DNA of 9,404 nucleotides from Bacteroides sp. (GTDB lineage Bacteria > Bacteroidota > Bacteroidia > Bacteroidales > Bacteroidaceae): the NCBI GenBank assembly GCA_021204375.1, contig JAJPZL010000229.1:1-9404 (forward strand). Reading direction: 5' to 3'. This document shows positions 1 to 7,505 of this stretch, in pieces. Position 1 is the first letter of the stretch; every line of letters starts with the position of its first letter. The position numbers and the translations under genes are program-made. The notes below the pieces were generated by a model. It was given only the letters and a program-made list of their open reading frames with translations, did no database searches and was not told where the DNA came from.

Positions 1-3000
1 CCCTGCTGATATTATTTATTATTTTTCCTTCTTCTCTCCTGGCTACCGTAGAGGCTCGCTCCCAGCAAATTACTACCAGTGAAGGGTTCTCTAATAATAC
101 GGTGCGCTATTTTTACCAGGATAGTAAAGGCTTTATCTGGATGGCAACCGTCAACGGGCTGAGCCGTTACGATGGAACCTCTTTTATCAATTTTTATCCG
201 GATAAAGATAATCCTGTCTCTCTGGCTGATCATCGGGTGTATGATATTACAGAGGATAAGAATGGATTTTTATGGATCTCTACCTCTTCCGAACTTTATA
301 GTTGTTACGACCTGAAGTATGATCGTTTTGTGGACTATACGGGTAATGGAGAACTTTATCAGAACTATGCGAAGCAGATGTTTGCTTCTAACGGAGATGT
401 ATGGTTGTGGCATGATGGTAACGGGGCACGCCAGGTTACCTATAAAGATGAAAAATTCTCTTCGGTAGCTTTTAATACACTCTACAAAAATCTTCCAGGC
501 AACAGTGTGAGGTTTGTCTATGAAGATTCCCGGGGAATTATCTGGATCGGTACTTCCCACGGGCTTGTAAAATCAGAGAACGGGGTTTCCCGGATCATAG
601 AGGGAGATCATGATTGTCACGATATTGCTGAGATTGATTCCCGGTTATTTATCGTCACGAACGATCACAGGATCTATTCGGTAGAAGAGTCGGGTTTTTC
701 CCGGCTGATCTATGAAGGTGCCCTTCCGGATACCTCTGTCACTATCTCTCTGGGAGGAACTCTTGTTTATGACCGTGAGTGGGTCATCTTTACTACGGAT
801 GGGGTCTCTGTCTATAATCCGGAAGATAAAACGGTCCGGATGGATAGCAAGCTTTTTGGTGCCGGACTCCGCTCGGGAGGAACCATCCTGGATAACAAAG
901 GAAATTATTGGGTATATAATCATACGGGGTATGTATGGTATGTAAATCCTTCAGTCCTGAGTATAAAGAAGTTTCAGCTCATCCCGGAAGACCGGATCAC
1001 TTTTATTGATAACGAGCGTTACCATGTAATACACGATTCCCGGAATATTATCTGGATCTCTACCTATGGGAACGGGCTTTTTGCGTATGATATTGCTGCC
1101 GACGAACTGCAACATTTCTCTTCCAATATCAATGGGTTCAGCCATATTACTTCTGACTTTCTGCAAACGGTGATGGAAGATCGCTCCGGTAATATCTGGG
1201 TAAGCTCTGAGTATTCGGGGATCTCTAAAATTACAGTGCTTAATGAAGGGTCTTACCGCCTGTTCCCGGAAGATAGATCTTTGCTGGATCGTTCCAATAC
1301 GATTCGTATGATCTCTGCACTTTCCGAAGGAGATATATGGATCGGTACCAGTAAAGGAGGATTGTACCGGTATGATTCTAAACTGAATATAAAGCCGACA
1401 CGCTATTTCTTTAATTCCAATATTTATGCGCTATTGAAGGATCAGGCGGGGAAAATGTGGTTGGGAACCCGGGGAGACGGACTTTCTATAGAGAATGTAT
1501 GGTATAAATATGATGTAACAGATCCGGCTTCACTTTCTAATAACAATATCTTTTGTCTGCATGAAGACCGGAAAAGAAGGATCTGGGTCGGAACCTTCGG
1601 AGGAGGACTGGACCTGACAGAGCAGTCAGAAAAAGGGTATAGTTTTAAACATTACTTCAACCAGACTTACGGACAACGTCAGGTACGTGTGCTTACCGAA
1701 GATGCCCGGGGGCATATATGGATGGGTACCAGTGATGGAATTTATATATTCGATCAGGATGCCTTGATAGAGGATCCCCGCAATTTTTATACTTATAATA
1801 CTGCTGACGGGGCACTGCTGAGTAATGAAATACGGTGTATCTATAAAGATAGTCAGAACCGTATGTGGCTGGGTACTTCCGGAGGAGGTTTCAGCCTGTG
1901 TGTAAAGGGAACGGAAGAGGGAGCCTATACTTTTAAGCACTATACGGTTGCCAACGGGCTTGTGAATAACGTAGTACAATCCATGGTTGAAGACAATAAC
2001 GGAAATCTGTGGATCGCTACTGAGTATGGTATCTCTAAGTTTGATCCGCTGACGGAGGTATTTGAAAACTATTTCTTCTCTAATTATGCCCTGGGAAATG
2101 TATATACGGAGAATTGTGTCTGTAAATGTGAGGACGGCAGGTTACTCTTTGGCTCTAATTACGGGCTGGTCATGATCGATCCTGCTTCCATTCATAAAAA
2201 CAGTTTTCTGGGTAAAGTAGTTTTTACCAATCTTAAGATCAATGGTATTGATATGAAACCGGGTAATCCGGAATCACCGCTCCATCAATCCGTCTCTTAT
2301 TCGGATCAGATCCGGTTAAATTATACCCAGAATTCATTTATTATTGATTTCTCTACTTTTAATTACTCTGACCAGCAGCAGACTAAATATATGTATAAAC
2401 TGGAACCGTATGATACGCAGTGGAGTGTACCCGGTTCGCTTAACTTTGCAGCTTATAAAAATCTTCCTCCCGGAAGGTATCTGCTCCGGGTAAAGGGGAG
2501 CGATGGTTCCGGAGTATGGAGTGAAGAGGAGTCTCAACTCAAAGTGGTGATCACTCCACCCTGGTGGGCTACGGTCTGGGCATTTATGATCTATACGCTG
2601 CTGGTGTTTGTGGCCATCTGGTTTGCCTATAAGGTCATGCGTAATTTTACCCGGTTGCATAACCGTATAGAAGTTGAAAAACAGCTGACGGAATACAAGC
2701 TGGTGTTTTTTACCAATATATCGCACGAGTTCAGAACTCCTCTGACTCTTATTCAGGGAGCTTTGAAGAGGATCCGCTGCGTGAAGGATCTTCCGCAGGA
2801 GGTCATTACTTCACTCAACAGCATGAATAAAAGCTCGAAGCGTATGCTCAGGTTGATAGACCAGTTGCTGGAGTTCCGCAAAATGCAGAACAATAAACTA
2901 GCCTTGTCGCTGGAAGAGACGGATGTGATTGAATTTCTGTACGAAATATACCTGAGCTTTAAAGATGTGGCGGAACAGAAAAATATGGATTTCCGGTTCC

Positions 3001-4259
3001 AGCCTTCGGTTACTGCTTATAAGATGTATATTGATAAAGAGAAGTTAGATAAGGTAACCTATAATCTGATCTCGAATGCCTTTAAATATACACCCTCGCG
3101 GGGACGGATCGTATTCTCTGTTTCGGTAGATGAGGAGAAAAATCAGCTTCGTATACGGGTATCAGATACCGGAGTGGGTATTCCGAAAGAGAAACGCAGT
3201 GAACTCTTTAAACGCTTTATGCAAAGCAGTTTCTCGGGAGAGAGTGTAGGAGTGGGATTGCATCTTTCGCATGAGCTGGTAAATGTCCATAAAGGCACTA
3301 TAGAGTATGCTGAGAACGAAGGAGGTGGTTCTGTCTTTCTGGTCTCCCTGCCGGTTGACCTGTCTGTTTATGAAGAGAAAGATTTCCTGATCCATACTGA
3401 TCTGCTGGTCCAGGAAGAGGAAAAGGAGGTTTTGCAGCACGAAGAGTTGCAAAGTACCGTAGAGAAGATGGATAAGAAATCTCCCCCTAATCAACATAAG
3501 GTGTTGATCATTGAAGATGATATTGAAGTAAGGCAGTTCCTCCGGGAGGAGATCGGAGTCTATTTTCAGGTAGAAATGGCAGAAGATGGATTGGCGGGCA
3601 TCGAACAGGCCCAAAATTATGATCCGGATTTGATCGTGTGTGATGTACTGATGCCCCGGATGAATGGATATGAAGTGACCCGGAAACTTAAGACAGATTT
3701 TAAAACCAGCCATATTCCGGTGATCCTCCTTACCGCGCTTAGTTCCCCGGAAAATCACCTGGAAGGAATTGAGAGTGGTGCAGATGCCTATATTCCGAAG
3801 CCCTTTAGCGTAAAGTTGCTTCTGGCACGGATCATTAAACTGATTGAGCAACGGGAAAAATTACGGGAAAAATTCTCCAGTGAGCCCAGTGTGGTAAGAC
3901 CGGCAATCTGTTCTACCGATAAGGATAAAGAGTTTATTGATAAACTTCACCAGATACTTGATAAGGAACTGGTCAATCCGAAGTTCTCGGTGGATGAGTT
4001 TGCTTCGCAAATGGGCCTTGGAAGAACTGTTTTCTATAAGAAGGTAAGAGGGGTGACCGGATATTCACCCAATGAATACATCCGTATTATCCGGATGAAA
4101 CGGGCGGCAGAACTTTTATTGAGTACCAACCTAACAGTAGCGGAGGTTTCTTATAAAGTAGGGATAAACGACCCTTTCTATTTCAGTAAATGCTTTAAGT
4201 CGCAATTTGGAGTAGCACCTTCTATTTATCAGAAGGGAATAACCCCGGCTAAGGAATAA
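1..4259 (+). CDS. Hybrid two-component system (HTCS) sensor/regulator, 5' end cut by window edge
   Basis: One-protein signalling system of the Bacteroidetes HTCS class. The frame is open from the left edge (codons begin at base 3; residue numbers here count that codon as 1), so the start lies upstream; the GTG at 102 is an internal Val in the first propeller repeat. Residues 1-18 look like the end of a signal peptide: a hydrophobic stretch, then V-E-A. Next come about 14 two-component propeller repeats of the GxxWxGT type (about 25-740), a Y_Y_Y domain (about 770-850), and one membrane helix (about 856-877). The kinase has an H-box SHEFRTPL with His908, an N-box NLISNAFKYTP and a G1 box DTGVGIP. 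The receiver (about 1165-1285) has the acidic pair EDD, Asp1214 and Lys1266. An AraC-type helix-turn-helix fills about 1312-1410. All expected phosphorelay residues are present. HTCS proteins usually sense glycan fragments in the periplasm and activate polysaccharide-use genes; no such target genes are in view, so the ligand is unknown. Confidence 0.96.
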   Translation, partial: LLILFIIFPSSLLATVEARSQQITTSEGFSNNTVRYFYQDSKGFIWMATVNGLSRYDGTSFINFYPDKDNPVSLADHRVYDITEDKNGFLWISTSSELYSCYDLKYDRFVDYTGNGELYQNYAKQMFASNGDVWLWHDGNGARQVTYKDEKFSSVAFNTLYKNLPGNSVRFVYEDSRGIIWIGTSHGLVKSENGVSRIIEGDHDCHDIAEIDSRLFIVTNDHRIYSVEESGFSRLIYEGALPDTSVTISLGGTLVYDREWVIFTTDGVSVYNPEDKTVRMDSKLFGAGLRSGGTILDNKGNYWVYNHTGYVWYVNPSVLSIKKFQLIPEDRITFIDNERYHVIHDSRNIIWISTYGNGLFAYDIAADELQHFSSNINGFSHITSDFLQTVMEDRSGNIWVSSEYSGISKITVLNEGSYRLFPEDRSLLDRSNTIRMISALSEGDIWIGTSKGGLYRYDSKLNIKPTRYFFNSNIYALLKDQAGKMWLGTRGDGLSIENVWYKYDVTDPASLSNNNIFCLHEDRKRRIWVGTFGGGLDLTEQSEKGYSFKHYFNQTYGQRQVRVLTEDARGHIWMGTSDGIYIFDQDALIEDPRNFYTYNTADGALLSNEIRCIYKDSQNRMWLGTSGGGFSLCVKGTEEGAYTFKHYTVANGLVNNVVQSMVEDNNGNLWIATEYGISKFDPLTEVFENYFFSNYALGNVYTENCVCKCEDGRLLFGSNYGLVMIDPASIHKNSFLGKVVFTNLKINGIDMKPGNPESPLHQSVSYSDQIRLNYTQNSFIIDFSTFNYSDQQQTKYMYKLEPYDTQWSVPGSLNFAAYKNLPPGRYLLRVKGSDGSGVWSEEESQLKVVITPPWWATVWAFMIYTLLVFVAIWFAYKVMRNFTRLHNRIEVEKQLTEYKLVFFTNISHEFRTPLTLIQGALKRIRCVKDLPQEVITSLNSMNKSSKRMLRLIDQLLEFRKMQNNKLALSLEETDVIEFLYEIYLSFKDVAEQKNMDFRFQPSVTAYKMYIDKEKLDKVTYNLISNAFKYTPSRGRIVFSVSVDEEKNQLRIRVSDTGVGIPKEKRSELFKRFMQSSFSGESVGVGLHLSHELVNVHKGTIEYAENEGGGSVFLVSLPVDLSVYEEKDFLIHTDLLVQEEEKEVLQHEELQSTVEKMDKKSPPNQHKVLIIEDDIEVRQFLREEIGVYFQVEMAEDGLAGIEQAQNYDPDLIVCDVLMPRMNGYEVTRKLKTDFKTSHIPVILLTALSSPENHLEGIESGADAYIPKPFSVKLLLARIIKLIEQREKLREKFSSEPSVVRPAICSTDKDKEFIDKLHQILDKELVNPKFSVDEFASQMGLGRTVFYKKVRGVTGYSPNEYIRIIRMKRAAELLLSTNLTVAEVSYKVGINDPFYFSKCFKSQFGVAPSIYQKGITPAKE

Positions 4260-4278
4260 TAGAGTTGAAATATAAAGT

Positions 4279-4316
4279 AACGAAGGTATATTGCCCTCGT
4301 TTTTTCTTTTTCTTCT
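4279..4316 (+). terminator. Rho-independent terminator after the HTCS gene
   Basis: An 8-base stem, AACGAAGG (4279-4286) against CCCTCGTT (4294-4301), pairs at seven of eight positions around a 7-base loop. The right arm runs into a pyrimidine tract of mostly T (4300-4316). It begins 20 bases after the HTCS stop codon, as expected for an intrinsic terminator separating this gene from the rpoN operon. The single A-C mismatch and the C bases in the T tract weaken it slightly. Confidence 0.75.
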
Positions 4317-4347
4317 CCTTTCAGGTAGCCTCTTTTTATTAGGGGAA

Positions 4348-4381
4348 ATTGTTCGCTATCCCGAACTATTCATTAATTTTG
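4348..4381 (+). promoter_or_regulatory. Probable Bacteroidetes housekeeping promoter of the rpoN operon
   Basis: TAATTTTG at 4374-4381 is an exact match to the Bacteroidetes -7 consensus TAnnTTTG recognised by the primary sigma factor. The -33 element (consensus TTTG) is weaker: ATTG at 4348-4351 lies 22 bases upstream of the -7 box, and TTCG at 4352-4355 is an alternative. Transcription would start near 4386-4390, giving a leader of only about 16-20 bases before the rpoN ATG at 4406. The position, just after a terminator and just before the first gene of a tight cluster, supports the call. Confidence 0.6.
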
Positions 4382-4405
4382 TAGCAAAATAGTTATAAAT
4401 TCAGT

Positions 4406-5872
4406 ATGGCTCAAAGTTCACGTCAGATACAGACGCATGTACAGCAACAGGTGCAAACGCTCTCTCCGCAGCAGATCCTGGTTGTGAAGCTGTTGGAACT
4501 TCCCGCCGTGGAACTGGAAGATTGCGTGCATGCAGAACTCCTTGAAAATCCTGCTTTGGAAGAGGGTACCGAGGCTTCTTCTGAAAGTACAAACGATGAT
4601 ATACCACTTGAAAATGAGATAAACCAGGAGGGGGGAGAGTATGACTCCCTGAATGATTACCTTACAGAAGATGATATACCGGATTATAAGCTCCAGGAGA
4701 ATAACCGCTCTTCTGACAGCAAAGCTGAAGATATTCTGTTTTCAGATTCTACCTCCTTTTATGAGATCCTCCGGGAACAGTTATATGAACGCGAACTCTC
4801 TGAGCATGAACGGGGTCTGGGTGAATATCTGATCGGTTCGCTGGATGATGACGGGTTGTTACGTAAGGATCTGGAAAGTATAGAGGATGAACTCGATATT
4901 TATGCGGGGATTATGACTACCCGGGACGAGCTGGAAAATATGCTGGGTATTATTCAGGATTTTGATCCTCCCGGTATTGGGGCACGTACGTTGCAGGAGT
5001 GTCTTCTTTTGCAAGTAAAGCGGAAAGAGGATACTAGGACCAACCGTATTGCGACCGAGATCCTTGAAAAATATTACGAAGAGTTTACCCGTAAACACTG
5101 GGATAAGATCATTCAGCGGCTTGATATCAGTGAAGAGCTCTTTAAAGAGGTACTGGCCGAATTAACTCGATTAAATCCACGTCCGGGAAGTTCGTTGGGA
5201 GAAACTATCGGAAAGAATATACACCAGATCGTACCGGATTTTCTGGTAGAGACATTAGATGATGGTACCATTAACATTGAACTGAATAACCGGAATGTTC
5301 CTGAACTCAGGATCAGCCGTAATTTTGCTGATATATTGCAGGAACACACCCGTAACCGCAGTAATCAGTCAAAAGAGTCTCGGGATGCTATGATGTTCAT
5401 CAAACAAAAGCTCGATGCTGCCCAAGGGTTCATTAATGCGGTAAAACAGCGGCAGACTACTCTTCTTTCTACCATGGAGGCCATTGTAGAGATACAGAAA
5501 CCCTTTTTTCTGGAGGGAGATAAGTCTTTATTACGCCCTATGATCCTTAAAGATGTGGCTGAGCGTACCGGGCTGGATATATCAACTATCTCCCGGGTAA
5601 GCAACAGTAAATACGTTCAAACAAATTATGGGATCTATTCGTTGAAATATTTTTTCAGTGACGGATATACTACCGAAGATGGCGAAGAGTTATCTGTGCG
5701 TGGAATAAAGCGTTTACTTCAGGAGTGTATAGAAAAAGAGGATAAAGTTAAACCTTTGATAGATGATGAGTTAGCGGAGATCCTTAAAAACAAAGGTTTC
5801 CCGATAGCACGGCGTACAGTGGCCAAGTACAGGCAGCAACTTAATATTCCCGTAGCCCGTTTACGAAAATAA
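4406..5872 (+). CDS. rpoN: RNA polymerase sigma-54 factor RpoN
   Basis: Alternative sigma factor that directs core RNA polymerase to -24/-12 promoters and needs an ATP-dependent enhancer-binding activator to open DNA. At 488 residues it is close to the usual 470-500. Region I is clear: a Gln-rich start, LSPQQILVVKLLELP (19-33), then LLENPALEE (45-53). A strongly acidic linker follows (about 52-115), as in region II. The core-binding part is in the middle. A helix-turn-helix begins near Asp383 (DVAERTGLDISTISRV). The RpoN box ARRTVAKYR (468-476), which reads the -24 element, lies 12 residues from the C-terminus. The ATG at 4406 is chosen because it opens on region I and lies just downstream of the -7 element. 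There is no Shine-Dalgarno sequence, which is normal for Bacteroidetes. In many Proteobacteria rpoN sits beside lptB and hpf; here it leads an operon of unrelated metabolic genes. No enhancer-binding protein is encoded in the window. Confidence 0.97.
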   Translation: MAQSSRQIQTHVQQQVQTLSPQQILVVKLLELPAVELEDCVHAELLENPALEEGTEASSESTNDDIPLENEINQEGGEYDSLNDYLTEDDIPDYKLQENNRSSDSKAEDILFSDSTSFYEILREQLYERELSEHERGLGEYLIGSLDDDGLLRKDLESIEDELDIYAGIMTTRDELENMLGIIQDFDPPGIGARTLQECLLLQVKRKEDTRTNRIATEILEKYYEEFTRKHWDKIIQRLDISEELFKEVLAELTRLNPRPGSSLGETIGKNIHQIVPDFLVETLDDGTINIELNNRNVPELRISRNFADILQEHTRNRSNQSKESRDAMMFIKQKLDAAQGFINAVKQRQTTLLSTMEAIVEIQKPFFLEGDKSLLRPMILKDVAERTGLDISTISRVSNSKYVQTNYGIYSLKYFFSDGYTTEDGEELSVRGIKRLLQECIEKEDKVKPLIDDELAEILKNKGFPIARRTVAKYRQQLNIPVARLRK

Positions 5873-5879
5873 GGATGAT

Positions 5880-6557
5880 ATGGAGGAGAGAAAAGAGTAT
5901 GTAACAGGAACAGAGTACGATCCGTGGTATATCCCTGCCCGGGTGTTATCGGGTCTGCTTAATCCCTTCCTGGTGCCTTTTCTGGCATTTGCGGGAATGT
6001 TTATTTTTACTTATCTCCGTATTATGACTTTGCAGTATAAACTTATCCTGCTGAGTATCATTTTTTGTTTTACTATTCTGATCCCTGTCTTTACCATCTA
6101 CATGTTCCGCAGGATCAATAACCTGGGTTACCGCGCTTTTGCGGTACGTCAGAACCGGACTATTCCTTATATTCTGACCATTATAGCCTATCTTTTCTGT
6201 TATTTCATCCTGCGCCGGCTGAAAATGCCCTGGTATATGATCGGTATTCATCTTTCTACTCTCTTTACGCTTATAGGATGCTTCCTGATCAACCTGAAAT
6301 GGAAAATCAGTGAACACATGGTAGGTATGGGAGGTATTATAGCGGATCTTGTCTCTTTTAGTGCGATGTTCGGGTTTAATCCACTCGGATGGCTTTATAT
6401 ATTTATACTCCTAGCAGGTTTTTTAGGGACCTGTCGTATCTATCTAGAGGAGCACTCTTTCGGTGAGGTCTTTACCGGATTTGGAGTGGGATTTTTCATC
6501 ACTTTCCTGATTCTTCATCCGGTCACAAAATTTTTTATAATCAAATTTTTTATTTAA
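5880..6557 (+). CDS. Divergent PAP2-like integral membrane protein
   Basis: A 225-residue polytopic membrane protein with six or seven hydrophobic segments (about 24-45, 52-76, 94-111, 117-138, 148-165, 168-185, 200-222). The PAP2 (phosphatidic acid phosphatase type 2) fold is suggested by CRIYLEEHSFGEVFTGFGVG (185-204), which matches the third PAP2 motif SRxxxxxHxxxD with Arg186 and His192 kept, Ser replaced by Cys185 and Asp by Glu196. SEH (144-146) stands where PSGH would be, keeping only the His. The first motif (KxxxxxxRP) is reduced to RTIP at 93-96 without the expected Lys. PAP2 enzymes remove phosphate from lipid phosphates or isoprenoid diphosphates. With these changes activity is uncertain, and the substrate cannot be named. 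It starts 7 bases after rpoN, and AAGGA (5871-5875), overlapping the rpoN stop, is a rare good ribosome-binding site here, so translation is probably coupled. Confidence 0.72.
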   Translation: MEERKEYVTGTEYDPWYIPARVLSGLLNPFLVPFLAFAGMFIFTYLRIMTLQYKLILLSIIFCFTILIPVFTIYMFRRINNLGYRAFAVRQNRTIPYILTIIAYLFCYFILRRLKMPWYMIGIHLSTLFTLIGCFLINLKWKISEHMVGMGGIIADLVSFSAMFGFNPLGWLYIFILLAGFLGTCRIYLEEHSFGEVFTGFGVGFFITFLILHPVTKFFIIKFFI

Positions 6558-6581
6558 ATAGTTACTAACCATTAAAACTAT
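6558..6581. repeat. Short inverted repeat between the PAP2-like gene and gcvH
   Basis: ATAGTT (6558-6563) and AACTAT (6576-6581) are perfect inverted copies separated by 12 bases. They fill most of the 29-base spacer and end 5 bases before the gcvH ATG. The stem is only 6 base pairs and mostly A/T, with no following T tract, so it is a poor terminator. It could be chance in AT-rich DNA or a small operator. Confidence 0.25.
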
Positions 6582-6586
6582 CCATC

Positions 6587-6967
6587 ATGAATTTTCCTGA
6601 AAATGTAAAGTACACCAAAGAGCATGAATGGGTACGACTTGAAAAAGACGTAGCCTATGTAGGTATTACCGATTATGCGCAGGCACAATTGGGAGATATT
6701 GTTTTTGTAGATATTCCGACAGTAGGAGAAAAACTGGAAGAGGGAGAAGTTTTCGGCACTATTGAAGTAGTCAAGACTATTTCCGATCTCTTCCTGCCTG
6801 TAGCGGGAGAGATCATTGAACAGAATGAGAAGCTGGAAGAGCGTCCCGAGTTGGTTAATGAAGATCCCTATGGAGCCGGTTGGCTGGTGAAAGTGATCCC
6901 TGATCAAGAGGCAGATTTAGATTCACTGATGGATGCAGAGGCTTATAAGAAGATTATCAATTTGTAA
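6587..6967 (+). CDS. gcvH: Glycine cleavage system H protein
   Basis: Small soluble cytoplasmic carrier whose lipoylated lysine shuttles the aminomethyl group from GcvP to GcvT and is reoxidised by the L protein. The 126 residues match the usual length of about 125-130. The start MNFPENVKYTKEHEWV is typical of the family and fixes the ATG. YVGITDYAQAQLGDIVFVD (24-42) is the conserved central region. The lipoylation site is Lys63 in EVVKTISD, where many families have ESVKAASD. LVNEDPYGAGWL is the conserved C-terminal part. No gcvT, gcvP or lipoate gene is nearby, so the remaining glycine cleavage subunits must be encoded elsewhere. It is the third gene of the rpoN cluster, 29 bases after the PAP2-like gene and 18 before purE, and has no clear Shine-Dalgarno sequence. 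Confidence 0.97.
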   Translation: MNFPENVKYTKEHEWVRLEKDVAYVGITDYAQAQLGDIVFVDIPTVGEKLEEGEVFGTIEVVKTISDLFLPVAGEIIEQNEKLEERPELVNEDPYGAGWLVKVIPDQEADLDSLMDAEAYKKIINL

Positions 6968-6985
6968 TAACTATACAAGTAAGAA

Positions 6986-7492
6986 ATGAAGCCTGTTATC
7001 AGTATTATTATAGGCAGCACTTCCGACCTGCCGGTTATGGAAAAGGCTGCTCAGTTCCTCGATGAAATGGAGGTACCTTTTGAAATAAATGCTCTTTCGG
7101 CTCACCGTACACCGGAAGCTGTGGGAATATTTGCCAAAGGAGCACAAGAGCGTGGAATTAAAGTAATTATCGCAGCTGCCGGTATGGCTGCCCACCTGCC
7201 TGGTGTAATTGCTGCTTCCACACCTTTGCCTGTGATCGGAGTGCCTGTTAAATCTACACTCGACGGGATGGATGCTCTTCTGGCCATTGTTCAGATGCCT
7301 CCCGGAATTCCGGTGGCTACTGTGGCTATTAACGGGGCCCTGAATGCTGCTATTCTGGCTGTACAAATACTTGTTTCCGGAGATCAGGTTATGATGGGTA
7401 AACTGATTGCCTATAAGGAGAGCCTCAAAGGTAAGATCGAAAAGGCAAACGAAGAACTGAAACAGGTTACCTACCGATATAAAACCAACTAA
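6986..7492 (+). CDS. purE: N5-carboxyaminoimidazole ribonucleotide mutase PurE (class I)
   Basis: Purine biosynthesis enzyme that converts N5-CAIR, made by PurK, to CAIR in the cytoplasm. It is 168 residues, close to the 169 of E. coli PurE. The nucleotide-binding start IGSTSDLPVM is at 9-18, SAHRTP with the catalytic His40 at 38-43, and AAAGMAAHLPGV, with His70, at 63-74. STLDGMDALLAIVQMPPGIP forms the rest of the active site. AGMAAHLPG marks the bacterial class I mutase rather than the class II AIR carboxylase of animals, so a purK gene is expected elsewhere; none is in view. It begins 18 bases after gcvH and ends 13 before ispG, with no promoter visible in either gap, so it is probably transcribed with them. 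The link with gcvH may be functional, since glycine and one-carbon units feed purine synthesis, but this is inference. Confidence 0.97.
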   Translation: MKPVISIIIGSTSDLPVMEKAAQFLDEMEVPFEINALSAHRTPEAVGIFAKGAQERGIKVIIAAAGMAAHLPGVIAASTPLPVIGVPVKSTLDGMDALLAIVQMPPGIPVATVAINGALNAAILAVQILVSGDQVMMGKLIAYKESLKGKIEKANEELKQVTYRYKTN

Positions 7493-7505
7493 TTATCCGG
7501 TTAAA

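Noticed and set aside
102..104. GTG as the true start of the HTCS gene
   Set aside because: The frame is open to the left edge and encodes a signal-peptide-like stretch followed by the beginning of a propeller repeat. The GTG is an internal Val within that repeat.
3162..3851. 229-codon open frame on the - strand inside the HTCS kinase/receiver region
   Set aside because: It lies wholly opposite coding sequence for conserved kinase and receiver motifs, and its translation shows no recognisable domain. It is a shadow of the real gene.
4260..4405. Sigma-54 (-24/-12) promoter that would make rpoN self-regulated
   Set aside because: I looked for GG-N10-GC with TGGCAC/TTGC character and found no match. 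The only convincing element is the TAATTTTG box.
6956..6963. Promoter element before purE (ATCAATTTG)
   Set aside because: It ends in TTTG but lacks TA at the required distance, and it lies within conserved gcvH codons. No -33 partner was found.
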